Assembly: GCA_001910725.1 (NCBI GenBank)
Contig: MJGA01000008.1
Span: 496,001-560,000, forward strand
Reading direction: 5' to 3'
Source: Phanerodontia chrysosporium
Lineage: Eukaryota > Basidiomycota > Agaricomycetes > Polyporales > Phanerochaetaceae
DNA: 64,000 nucleotides
Shown piece by piece: positions 12,429 to 23,995 of the stretch (position 1 is its first letter; every line of letters starts with the position of its first letter). The notes beneath the pieces were generated by a model. That model was given only the letters and a program-made list of their open reading frames with translations, had not been told where the DNA came from and did not search any database. A program made the position numbers and the translations under genes.

Positions 12429-13634
12429 TCAGGGCTTGATGACGATCTTGACCGCACCGCGGCTGTTCATCTTGTCGAGCGCCTGCTGGTACTCCTCGAG
12501 CTTGAAGACGTCGGTGACCATGCCCTTGACCTTCACCTTGCCGCTATCGAGATATGCAACGGCACGAGGGAAGCAGTAGGCCTGCGAGAACGAGCCAATG
12601 ATCTGGAGGACGACTCGTCAGCGACACGCTAAAAGTTATTCAACTTCGCACGTACCTTGATCTCGTCACCAAAGATCTTGGATGGCGGCCAGTGCACGAG
12701 AGCCTTGTTCTCGTACACACCGTAGATCATGAGAGTGCCGCCGCGGCGGACGTAGTTGATGGCGTCCTGTGCGAGCTTCTCGACACCAGTAGCCTCGACG
12801 ACAACGTCGAAGCCGTACGGGTTCTTCTTCTTGAGCTCCTCCCACTGCGGACCAGGGTTCTGGCGGTCGAGCTCGATGTACTCGTCACCCGCCTCGAGCT
12901 GCTTCGCAATGTCCATCTTGATGCCCTTGTTCGCAGCAATGACGACGCGGTGCGCGCCGTTCTGCTTGAGCAGCTGGGCGAGAATGAGACCGGTAGGGCC
13001 GGCACCGAGGAGGAGCACTTCAATGCCGACTGGAGGGTTCAGCTTGTCGAGGCCGTGGATGGCACATGCTGCGGGCTCGAGAAGCGTAGACTCCTCGTCG
13101 GTAAGGTTGTGAATCTTGTAGCACTTCTTCTGGTGGCTATATGCGCGCAGAGCGTGAGCACTGGTCAAAACACGCCAAATTTTGACACATACTATACGAT
13201 GTACTCTGCGAACCCACCATCCTGTGTGACACCGCGAGCGTGGAAGTTCTCGCAAAGGACAGCTTCGCCGCGTCGGCAGTAGAAGCAGTTGTCGCACTGT
13301 CAGGAGAAGCGCGTTAGTCACACATGACCCCGCGGGGTGATGAGCTCTGCTTGACGTACCGAGATGCCGACGTCTGCCACGACACGGTCACCAATCTGGA
13401 AGTTCTTCACGTTCTTGCCGACCTCGACGACCTTTCCGATGGCTTCGTGGCCGGGGATGAGGGGGAACTTGGCGATGAACTCGCCGTCGTGGATGTGGCC
13501 GTCTGTGCCGCAGACGCCGCAGCACGAGACCTTGAGGAGGACGTCGTCGTCGCCGCACTTGGGGATGGGCACTTGACGGACGTCAAAGTTCCTGGGGAGC
13601 TGTAGTAGAGTGCGCGCATGGTACCCTCCGGCAT
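12429..13634 (-). CDS. Zinc-dependent polyol/alcohol dehydrogenase (MDR family, arabinitol/sorbitol-dehydrogenase-like)
   Basis: Oxidises an alcohol or sugar alcohol with NAD(P), by family. Minus-strand exons are 13360-13634, 13193-13296, 12656-13136 and 12429-12602. The catalytic-zinc region reads [15 protein letters not shown], followed by the zinc-ADH signature [12 protein letters not shown]. The structural-zinc cysteines are in [15 protein letters not shown], and the coenzyme Rossmann motif is [13 protein letters not shown]. The C-terminal part (IFGDEIK, then [19 protein letters not shown]) resembles fungal D-arabinitol dehydrogenases as I remember them, but substrate assignment is tentative. 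The start [11 protein letters not shown] at 13634 is followed by a -1 break in the C-run read on + as GGGG at 13594-13597; one more base restores [14 protein letters not shown] and makes the exons exactly 344 codons plus stop. A CT-rich leader lies just upstream. Confidence 0.85.
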
Positions 13635-15696
13635 GTTGACTGGGTTCGTTGAGGACGGGGAGACGTGTAGCGAGAGTAGTGGTGGGAAAGGGAAAAGTTG
13701 AGGGCCCTTGCATGGTGGACGACGCTGGCTTTTATAGCTCTGGGAGGTGGCGATTCGAAGCTTCGGTCTTCTGTTCTCCCAAGCAAAAAAATCGATCTCG
13801 CGTTCGTGGCGGGCGGCGTCAAGGCAAGTGGCATTATCACACCCCGCGTCCCCCCTGACATCATCGCCGCTCCCCAAGCGCCCGCCGCACGGCGCCGCCT
13901 TGCTGAGCGCCCCGCCCCGATCCACCAGAAAATTTCACAAATTTCAGAGAAAAAGCGAGGAAATTGAAACTGCTTGCAAAGCGTCTCCACCGCCGTGAGA
14001 CACGCCGCCGCCTGCGCAACGTCCGTGCATCGGGGCCTCGGATGACCGGTGGGCAGCGGCGGCCCTGCTGTCCGGGCCGGCGCGACGCTCCTCCGGCCAG
14101 CGTCGGCTTGCCGAGGGCGCGCAAATCCTAACCCCAGATCTAGCCGCACGCGTGCCGCCTCCCATGACACCCTCCGACGAGTCGACGTATGGCCCGCAGT
14201 CGCAGGCTAAGCATCCTCCCTTCTTATCGCCCATCGCCACCCGCCGTACCTGTCATTTCCGGCTTTTGCTCTCAGAAACACACAGACACTCGATCTATGA
14301 CAGAAAGAGGGTGAAGGGCATGACGTGCCGAGCCATTCAGACAGTTGAAGGGTCAGAGTCTAGTTGACTTACAGCGTTCCAGGGGCTTGGAGCTCCTCTG
14401 CGCTGAACCATCGCGGACTCGTACGTAACGAGAGGTCTCCCTCTAAATGGTACGCTGTATCTGATTTCAAGCCGTGGGCATCTGCTGACACACGATTTCA
14501 CATTTCTCTGCAGCATTTTGCCAGGGAGACCGCGGGCGCCGAATAACACGGGAGATTCCGAACGCTTTGTGGCGCTCTGCCAAGTTGAGCCGGCGGTTGC
14601 TGCAAAACTTCAAAACATCCCTATCACCTCTTGGTCCCACAAGTGAATGCTCGCGGTGCGACACTTGCAACCGGAATAGCGGAAGCTTTTCTTTGAGGAT
14701 ATGCGCCAGCCTCGGACGGTGCGCTGGGCCATGTGAGGTGCGAGGATATCCTGCCGGATATTGTGAAGCAGAAAATCTAGACGGCACAGACAGCGACAAT
14801 GCTAATAGCCGCGTACCAAGTCATTCTGGTCCGCATCGTCCATCCGCCAGCGTTGCGCCCACCCTCATCCGCATAAAGGTCGATGGAGACGATCTCTTCG
14901 AAGGAATTCAGCCAAAGCCGATGACCTCTGCCGCTCTGCGCAGATGCCTGTTTTTGAGCGGATCCTACCAACGTCACAGAAGGGGCAGTCCGGATGTTCA
15001 CCGCGGTGCCCTTTATTTCGAAAGCGGCTATTGGACTTCGAAAAGTTCGCGACTGGGAGGTCGCTATGCCTGGATGCAGAGGCATAAGTGGTTAATGATG
15101 TCGCGGGTATGGGGGATCTTTCATTTTCTAATGAATCTTAATGATACAGCAGAGAGGGGATGCCAATTCATTTGCGCTCGTACCACTGGAGGCCTTGGAG
15201 TTGGGCCAGACACAACGAGAGTACGATACTGCAGGGAATACGGGTACTATCTAATTCACCACACCCAACTCTACGAGATTGGATGCTTTTCCGCATGAAT
15301 TCCATTCTGCATGCACGCCTTTCGTGCCCAAGACAATTCACCGAGCATGAAGACGGCGTCTTTGTCGCGCTCATGCCGGGCGCTAATACAGGCGCCTCGC
15401 AGACTTGAACCGGTCCTCCCACTTGCAAGAGCAGGATCGGTTGGCTTTTGTTCAACAGAGATCTGATCGGTATATGCTTGCGGAATTCGAGTTTTCAGTC
15501 ACATACTCACGTACACTATGGCTTCTTGCAGCCCACCCACGCCGTGCGCACGATTACAAAGCGAGTCGCGACGCGGCGTCGCCACACGTCCGTCATTTGG
15601 TAGCGTGGCCCTACAACTCCCACACGAGTGTGGCCCATCAATCGCGCGTATAAATCTGTGGCGCACAAAGAGGTATGCCTCTTCATCTATTCAACG
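13635..15696. other. Intergenic region between dehydrogenase and second FunK1
   Basis: About 2.06 kb. The left end is the divergent promoter of the dehydrogenase. A GC-rich block spans roughly 13840-14160. Only short overlapping frames are present. A tRNA-3'-end-like string at 15402-15412 has no matching 5' half. Confidence 0.45.
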
Positions 15697-18600
15697 ATGA
15701 CCCCCGACCCACTCGCCACCGCAGGGTGGCCTCCGGACGACACCTCTCCGCCGCTCCCGCAAGCAGACGAGCCCAACGGTGCGGGACCCCTCCAGCACGG
15801 CCCCTCCACACAAGAAGACGCTGCCGCACAGACCGTTGTACGCTCACTGCGAGATCCCAACACCGGTGGCACCGGCTACGCCAGACCATATCATAGGCTC
15901 CGCACTGAGTGCACACCACCGCCACAGCCACTACGGTACGACAACAAGAGCAAGAGTTCGCCGCCGAAGAAGAACATGTCCGCCGACTCGGATGGGTTTT
16001 GCAAGGAGGATCCTGTCCAGAAGGCTCCTGATTACGAGGAGAAGATACTAGCAGAGATCGACCCAGTCACTGTCGAGATCTCAGGTGAAGACTTCAAAGA
16101 ACTTCTCGCTGGCACCGACATGCCTCCCGGACAGCGGGTGCAAGACTTCTCCGATATAGCATTCTTGGAGCTCGCTAGCAAGGCCGAGGATCTTCTTTAT
16201 GACCCACTGGTATGTCTTCAACACTTTTGATCAGGACGGACGTCAGTCAATCTCACGAATTGATAGTGCGACAGATTCAATTCGATTGCAAAGAAAGCCG
16301 GCTATCAAGGGAGCTTCAAAGTCACGGCCACACATTTTGAGACCAAGGAGAACGACTTCCGCTGCGACATAGCTCTCTATCCGGACGAACCGCTGGCGAA
16401 GGAAGCGTATTCTCGCGACATTGAGAATGCCAATCCGCACATTGCTAGGTGCGCCTGGGCGTGGATGGTCACTCCTATCGAAGTCAAGTGCAGGGACGAG
16501 GATGCGGCATACGGATTCGAAGTCACCGAGACAGACAAGGAGGGCCGAACGAACATCCCCCTGTTCCGCGACACCCCAAAGGGCAGGAGTGCGCGAGCCC
16601 AGTTTGTCAAGTACGCGTCCGAGATCATGATGCGCCAGCATCGCACCCACGTATTCGGCATCTACATTACGGGGGCGGCGGTACGATTCGCTCGATTCGA
16701 CCGCTCCGGCTGCGTAGTATCTGCACCCATCCACCTCCAAGACAACTTCGTCTTGTTCCGCGATATCATGTATCGTCTGCTCAGACTATCACAAGAAGAC
16801 CAGGGTTTCGACAATACGGTCTCCTTAGCCTCAGACGGCCTGCTCAGGAGGCTTCGCGCCAATCAACCCCTTAAGAACCCACACCTGAAGAAGTATTACC
16901 AAGATTGCTTCAACGCCGATAAACGGTTGTATCCCATTTATAAGGTCCGCCCTACTCGTCGCGACTGCTCCCGTTTGTCGCATGCTGACTTCATGAAGGT
17001 CATATGTCCTGCAGTGGATATCAGGAACTCGCCTGACATCGTGGATGTTGACGATGAAGGCAGCGCAATCCCTCCGCCAGAGAGAGAGTATCTTATAGGC
17101 AAGCCCACTTCGGCGTATCCGTCCCCCACGGGCAGATGTACAAGAGGGTATGTTGCGTTCGACGTCGAGACCAAGTGCTTCGTTTTCCTGAAAGACCAAT
17201 GGCGCGCCGTGACTCGCAAGTCGGAGTTGGATACGTACAGACGTCTACACCAGCATCGGATCACGTGCATCGCTACGCCTATCGCTGGAGGAGATATTAG
17301 CACTCATCGAACCAAGAATCACCACTTCATGAGGCATCGCGAGCTCAGAAGAAGACCCGTGGAGCGCGTGCACTGTCGTCTGGTCACGCAAGAAGTCGGG
17401 TTGTCGTTGGAGACGTATCGCGGCACGTACGACCTATTACGATACGTGACATGCGCAGTTGCAGGTATGGGAATAACAAGGGCGTCATACCTGTACATAT
17501 ACTAATTCTCTGCTCCCTTCTCTTCGTGTCCTTCCTTCTATCCAGCCCACATGGACGCATGGTTGATTGCCGGGGTTCTTCACCACGATGTCAGCGCAGG
17601 AAACATTATGATCAACACGGAACGTGACACCAGCTTCCTGAACGACTGGGACTTGGCAAAGTGGAGGGAGGAACTTGTGGGCGGCACCAACGCTGCGGAA
17701 CCTGCGGGTGTCTCGGTGAGCAATGATATCCACTCTTTGGGCCGCGCTCAACCTCACGTTTTTGTCTTGGACTGTATAAAGGGTACTTGGCCATACAAGG
17801 CCGCTCTCGCTCTCGAGTATCCCTTCAAGCCCGCAGAGGTTGCGGATGACATCGAGTCGTTCATCTATATCCTTCTCTTCATGGCAATGAGGTTCCACCG
17901 CCACAATTACTCCTCATCCGCCCCCAAAGGAGCTTCACTGGCACAGCAAAAGGCGGCAAACGCCAAAAACGTCGCTCTGGCTGTACGATTCTTTGACATC
18001 TTCCACCAGGCCGACCTAAGTGATGATGGCTATTACGTTGGCGGTTACTGGAAGTCCATGGCTATTGCCGCCAGGAGAGTCCCTATAGAGCTCGCGCCCG
18101 ATCCCGATGGAAAGCCGACGCCTCTCGCGAGGGTTCTTCAACAGTGCTACGACCTCATGCATGATCACTACCGACAAATTAATTACGATGAACTCAAGCA
18201 GTACGCAGTGAATCTCCAAGGAAAACAGCCGGCCGATGAACCTGGTACATCTCCCAAGAACGAAGACACCGATGAGATGGGCGAGACTTCCCATGATCCG
18301 AACATGGTGGTCTGTGACCTCCTTACCACAGTCCCACTCGAGAATGATATATCATTCTATAAGAAGCGTAACCGGCAGCAGCGCCGCTCGTCACGCTCTT
18401 CCTCTGGACGGAGCTCTATGGATGATGGTGGTCTGCGACCGATGGACGATCACGAGAGCCTGCTGACGATCCTGCGCGACGCCTTCATGGATGAGAACGG
18501 GAAACCCATCCCTATCATGCCATATAGGAACGACAAACTCTACGACCAGTGTCTCAACCAGCTTGTCATGACCTCCTCGCGGCGGAAGAACTTCAGCGGT

Positions 18601-19348
18601 GCTTCGCTCAAGGACGATCTCGCCAAAAAGTCTCCTTCCCCCCACCACTCTGGCAGTGCCGGTAGTAGCGTGGGCACTCTTCCTGCGATAGCCGAGGTCC
18701 CGGAGCCAGGGGCAGAGGACGACGCCGCGTCGGACGACACGGTGGCCGCCGCCGCACCACGCGCGCAAGAGCATCGCGCAAAACCACTGCCGCGAAGAAT
18801 AACGCGCAGCGCTCGAAGAAGACCACGGTCGCCCGGAAGGACTCTCCACCGCGCAAGGCGCAGGCCGCCAAACAGGCCAAAGTCGCGCGCAAGGCCGCCG
18901 CCGTCGAGAAGGCCATGGCGTCGCGGAAGCCCAAGGCGCCTACGAAGACGAAGACGAAGACGACGCCCGTCGCCAGGCACCTGCGAAGGGCAAGACCGCG
19001 GCCGCAGCGAAGACGACCACGGCGTCGAAGACCACTGGCGCGAAGAAGACGACCAGCAGAACCGCGGCCACAGGGGCCGTCCGCAGATCCGCGCGACTGG
19101 CGACGGAAGAAACCGACGTACCTGCTGCGCCTGCTACGGGCAAGCGTAAGCGTGCTGCGCTCGTCGAGGACCCAGTCCCCGAACCCGTTGCGAGGCCGCG
19201 CAAGGCCACGGAAAAGCCTTCAGTAGCGAAGAAGCCTGCTGCTTCGAAGGCCGCAGCGAAGGCCGCACCCACGCGCAAGGCGCAGGCGGTTCAGGCAGTT
19301 CCGGCGCCCCCGGCGAGGCGGTCGTCCCGGTTGGCTGCGAGGGCGTGA
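15697..19348 (+). CDS. FunK1-family fungal protein kinase with long basic C-terminal tail (copy B)
   Basis: Second FunK1-type kinase, paralogous to copy A. Exons are 15697-16209, 16267-16944, 16999-17464, 17546-17715 and 17782-19348. The third intron has a GAAG acceptor and matches the position of the intron at 9168 in copy A. Conserved blocks are NDFRCDIALYPD, ARCAWAWMVTPIEVKC, RQHRTHVFGIYI, SPTGRCTRGYV and FLKDQWRAVTRK. The catalytic loop is LHHDVSAGNIMI, the metal motif NDWDLAKW, then GTWPYKAALALEYPFKPAE and ADDIESFIYI. The tail is Lys/Ala/Thr-rich with RRSARLATEE and a terminal RRSSRLAARA, mirroring copy A. Two -1 breaks in the tail, at 18757-18758 (CC) and 18976-18977 (GG), are repaired by one base each, giving exactly 1,131 codons plus stop. 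Without repair the kinase would end in an arginine-rich frame at about 19149. Substrate and location are unknown; a nuclear role is only suggested by the tail. Confidence 0.85.
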
Positions 19349-19454
19349 ATGTCTAGTGCGTTGGGAACGGCCTGGTAGTGCATATGTACAGTACAAAGTA
19401 TCAGTGATAATACACAGGGATATGGTATACGCGTCCGAGCAGCATCCGAGTTGC

Positions 19455-21406
19455 CTACGAGAATAAGTCGACGAGGATGGTGATGATGCCGAGACCTGGC
19501 ATAGTGGGTTAGTTCCTCAATGTGATTGAGGACCAGGGTTTGACTGACCGATCTCGACTACGATGAGCCAGATGACGATGGTCTCGAGTCGTTCCGCGTG
19601 GCGACTAGAAACCGTCTCTTTGAGAAGCTGGAGCATATCTTGCAAGACCTACACTCCGCGTCAGTGACTGGTCAAGATTTTTATCACAGCCGGCGCACCT
19701 CAACACGAGTGTTGAGAAGGTTGATCCGTTGGGGTATCTCAAGATAGCTGCGCGCGGCATCGTACAACGGTTGTAGATCGGGGTACGTCCAGAAGACCTC
19801 CTGTAAGTTGAGACGGTGATGAGGCGAGGGTGTACTTGCAAGGGAGAGCTCACGTACCGGAGAATCTAGGACGGAACCAACAGAGTTGATATTTGTTCTC
19901 AAGAGGAACAGTTCTCCGATCTTCCGCATGATTTCTAGATACAATTAATTCGTGAACCCGCAGCAGACACAGAAATTGGGAATCGAACCTTTGTGGGGCA
20001 TACCAATCTTTCCTGTCTCGCTGATTATCTCTGGAATGTCTTTCGTCTCCTCTATTGTGGAGGAGATGAGTTCTTCGAACTATGCCATGATTCTAGTGAG
20101 TGTAGATCAAATGTAGAGTGCGGAGTGCAACTTACAAGCGAGATCTTGACTGACTGTGCCAAAGCGTGTGACAGCGACAACTTTGTCCTGGACAACTGTT
20201 AGCGAGGGGACTCGGCGAGTAAGAAGGTTCGTTTACATGTAACTGGAGCCTCTACGTAGAGTGATGACATCGTTATATATTCTAGATTTCCCTGGTCAGT
20301 AACTGTCAAGACCTCGAGCTGAACTGGCATTTACCGTGAATAATTGGCATAGTAATAGTTGAGATCTTCCATCTCGATATCTTCGGGAGCTGGAAGGTGT
20401 CATATAAACATCTTTTCATGAAAGACAGAGACATGACTCACCTAGCTTATCGACCTCAAAGCGCTTGCTGCGATCACTGAGTCCTGCTTCGATGGACGTA
20501 TCATGAAGGACTCACATGGAAGACAAGAATCGCTTCTCTTCAGCCTCCGTCATGCCCCAGATGACAACCGTGCCATATTGGAACATGAAAATCTCAGCCT
20601 CGGTTGGGACTTCTTCAAACTTGCTCTTTTTCTTCTTGCGCTTGGCGGCGACCTCTGCGCTGTCGTCGTGGTCAGCCACGCGATTGCCGTTGTTGTGCGA
20701 ATCTCCAGGCGCAAGTTCGGGTACGCCGAGTAGGTCGCCTTCTCTAGGCTGGGCTGGGCCGTCCGCGGTCTCGGAAGCAGAGTGCGACTGGTGGGAGAAA
20801 TGCACATGCCGCGAGCTGGACTCGTCGTAGGCATACGGCGTGTAGATGACGTCGTCTATAATGCGGGGGTTGGTGTGATATGTTGACCTCCGGGCGTTGA
20901 AGAAACGCATGAGCTCAGGGAAGCGGTATGATCTGAGGATGGCATTGACACGCGAGTTCAGGGAGGATGTAACAAAGGAAGTACGTACGATGCCGTAGCA
21001 TACGCCGTGACACGCGGTAATGACTTTGCTTTCTTCTTAGTCAATCGCAAGGCGTCCCGCCTCGCCGTTCCAGCGGGAATGAGATCTATCCTGTTGTACA
21101 CCTGCAACCAGTTGCATTCCTCAGAAAACGAGATGCACGAAGAAGGACAGCACGCACATCGACATCCTCGGTATCAACCTCATCGTCGCCGTCCTCATCC
21201 TCGCTATCTCCCGCAGTCGCAGACCCTTCGCCTTCGTCTCGTCTCGGCGGAGCGCTGACAGGTGGTTCGACGCGAACGTTGTCGGTGGGGATGACGGGCT
21301 CGGGTTGTTCGGGGAGGACTTTGAGCTTGCCGGCGACCTTGGTGGATCTGTTGGCGCCGCGAGCCTTGGGCTCTGTGCCGCGCTGGGCTGGCTGGTTGGT
21401 CGACAT
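19455..21406 (-). CDS. RMND1/Rmd1-like DUF155 protein
   Basis: A member of the DUF155 family (yeast Rmd1/Rmd8, human RMND1), membrane-associated proteins linked to mitochondrial translation or meiotic division in other organisms. The minus-strand gene starts with MSTNQPAQRGTEPK at 21406. A basic, proline-rich N-terminus and an acidic patch (DSEDEDGDDEVDTED) come first. After an intron follow VYNRIDLIPAGTARRDAL and RVTAYATAS. The DUF155 signature FMFQYGTVVIWGMTEAEEK lies near 20560. The C-terminal half has FWTYPDLQPLYDAARSYLEI, then LLKETVSSRHAERLET and the hydrophobic tail WLIVVEIGLGIITILVDLF, a probable membrane segment, with stop at 19455. Roughly eight short introns interrupt it, several falling where the family alignment needs them (19800s, 19650s, 19510s). 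The middle exons between about 19950 and 20500 were only partly traced. Confidence 0.85.
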
Positions 21407-21420
21407 TTCTCTCCCGCCGT

Positions 21421-21555
21421 CGTGTCTCTCGACCCTCGACGCCTCTATACTCCTCGGCATTCCCCGACCATGACGCCCCCCGTGCGTCACCGCGTGGCAA
21501 TCCAGTTCGGCTCGCCAAATGGGGCGAGCCGGACCGGTTCGGGTCACTTGCCACG
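21421..21555. repeat. Dispersed intergenic repeat with internal palindrome, copy 1
   Basis: This stretch aligns by eye with 28178-28295 (copy 2). Shared landmarks in order are TCGGCATTCCCCGAC, GCGTCA, GCGTGG, GTTCGG and ACCGGTTCGGGT. Copy 1 contains a near-perfect inverted repeat: CGGCTCGCC and GGCGAGCCG around a short loop at 21511-21534. It sits in the promoter region of the DUF155 gene. It could be a small non-autonomous element or a shared regulatory motif. Confidence 0.6.
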
Positions 21556-21653
21556 CGAGAACCCGCTCTGTCGCTCCGCGATGCCTGGTTCGAGGTCAAG
21601 CACGCACATCTTATTCGCCTCGCCAGCCTCGTTGTATGCGTGCGTCTTCCTAT

Positions 21654-21660
21654 TATAAAT
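21654..21660 (+). promoter_or_regulatory. TATA-like box without assigned gene
   Basis: TATAAAT in a plus-strand context followed by a CT-rich stretch and an intron-like GT..AG segment with a CTGAC branch-like site. No coding region was recognised downstream. Confidence 0.25.
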
Positions 21661-23906
21661 CTCTACATCTTCCTCGTCTTGTATCCTTCGCCAGTGTGCT
21701 GCTGTCTGCGGTAGCCCTCCCGGCTAAAGGCCGACCCTCAATCCTTTTCGCGCGTGAATCGGGGCGGCGACAGGCTTTGAAGGTACGATCCCTGCAACTT
21801 CCTGGACAGATGCTGACTTTTGGGCGTAGATTGCAATATACTGTGCATCTGTCTGTCATCGTATGAGCAGCGCAGTTCTATATTTCACATCACATACTCC
21901 ACCCAAGCCCTGCAATCCTTCTTCTGCCTGTGGAATGGCCAACGGCAGAAGATTGCCGTCAGCGGAAACGCGTAGCCAATCAACCATTCCTCACACTCCT
22001 TGTACTCAGGTCGGGGATCTGCTACCACCGGACGTCGCCACTAGAAGTTTCCTCAGGCTGCGATGGTAGCGGGACAGGTAAGTGGACCTTGTGCGACTGC
22101 GAAGCAGGAAGAGCATCGCAATTGTTATGTATTCACCATATCTGCATACGCAGAAAGACCGGTATGTAAAAATTGATCTATCAGTGCAAGCCGAAGGTCT
22201 GACAGCCGCATGGTGTACCAGGGTTGAGGAAGCAGGAGCGAACGAAGTGCCACCCGGCCCATCGAATACGGCGTGAAATGCTTGGCTGCCGTTGTCCTCA
22301 GACTACGGGTCGGCGGTATCGGCTCATCCGGAGTATGCATGTACTGAACTCGTTTGGCAATCCTGACTTACCTGCTTCTAGCGCATATGCCATGACACTC
22401 GAGGTTGCGCAAACATCGAGTGCACTCTCACACCAAGTCCGACATGGGAAGGCCTCGGATGCCTTAGCGTAAGGTACATCTCGGCAGCAGCATTGCCATG
22501 TCGTGAACGGCTCGTCTTTTTGGTGGATGTCACCCTCCAGGCTTGCCCTCTCACGGCATCTTGGTCGCTCAGCGGGTTGATGCCGGCTTGATGTAATGTA
22601 CAGTGCGCACTGCACCCTAAGGCTCAATGCATCGGGTCATGCATCGCTCTCTGAGCATTTGCACTGCTGCAAAACCAGGCCCTGCAGCGAATATTACATG
22701 CGCTCTCCGTTCGCTGTTTCGGACCTTAACCTCGGTTCGGGCTCAGATATTCCTCATCCTGTGTCAAGCCGCTAACACTGTCCGCTCATCAGGGCATCCT
22801 GATATGGCCACAAGACTGCGGCTTGCAACACATGCGGGAGGGAAATCATGTTCCTGCCTCAAGTTGGCACGAATGCTCCCGCCATTCAACGGATGCTTGA
22901 CTTGCGGTATGGATTTTTCCACACTTTCCTGCGACTCCACGTATTCATTGGACTTTGTACACAGCGGCGAGAGGGCCCGGTGTCTTTCCAGGCCAGTCCT
23001 ACGTCAAACCGGCATAGAAGCTTGTCGAACGCTGAGTGTTCGCGCTTTGGCTCCGACGTCGTTCGGAAAGATATGGTTGCCTGAATTTCCAAGCGTTTTG
23101 GAAAATGATGTGATGTCTCGTCATGACGCTCATTTTTGCTGTTGAATGCTTCAAGGGTATCTGTGGGTGTATCTCATCGGAAGCGTCTCTTCAATTACTC
23201 TAATGATCGTCGGTTCAGGTCGCGCTTTCATTCCTAGTTTATTTGCCTCAACGGCGATCATTAATGTTCGCCATCTCGCCTACTAAGTCGCGCAACTTTC
23301 TGGGATTGCACGGTCATCTGAGTCAGTTGCGTCGTTATCTGTCACACGAGACCTTGGACTGGGCGCTGGCATGGAAGTATTCCGCCTATTCATCGCTATG
23401 TTCAGCGACATGGGCAAATGAGCAGAAACAGTACCCAAACGTGCCAGCACTATCGGTAGAAGGGTTGGTCTTGTGTTTTTGTCCTTTCCCGTCATATTTG
23501 ACCGCTATCCTATACTGAATCGTCGTCTCAGCATTCCGGCGGCCCACACCCTGGCTATTCCCACGGTATGCCGGACATAGCACCACCAATCCGATGGGAG
23601 ACATCATACGGAGATGTGATCTCTCCGGACGAATCTAGACAAGTGGCATTGGATGCGTACACGGACGCTATACACTGGTGCTTCTCATGTACACATCATG
23701 TTAGACGCCTCCTGAATTGCTGCTCAATTCGTTTTTTTCTTGACAGACGGTTGGTCTGGAAGACGTAGAACGAGGCGAGTCGGTGACCAGCCGACGCCGC
23801 GCCCAGTCGAATAAGGCGGGGTATGCAAAACGCGAAAATGGTAGGAGAAGGTCAGGCGGCCGCAGCCACTGTCGGGGGTCAGGCCTTCTACCCTGTGCAA
23901 TAGCAG

Positions 23907-23913
23907 TATAAAA
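23907..23913 (+). promoter_or_regulatory. TATA box of the uncharacterised 1,151-residue gene
   Basis: TATAAAA lies 83 bp upstream of the ATG at 23996, a normal distance for a fungal core promoter, in a GC-rich setting. Confidence 0.6.
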
Positions 23914-23995
23914 ACTCACATCCTCCGCTCGATTTCTGCACCACTCGTCTTCGAAGGGTACCACTGAACACAGCGTCCACAGCCTCCTCTTCGCA

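Larger units (their letters stand above)
21407..23995. other. Long intergenic region
   Basis: About 2.6 kb without a convincing coding frame. The left 150 bp holds one copy of a dispersed repeat. A TATAAAT box at 21654 is followed by an intron-like segment from about 21782 (GTACGA) to 21828 (GCGTAG), so an unannotated transcript is possible. The right end holds the promoter of the next gene. Confidence 0.4.

Noticed and set aside
15395..15480. tRNA 3'-end-like sequence on the minus strand
   Set aside because: A GGTTCAAGTC string is present but no A box or complementary acceptor strand lies at the right distance.
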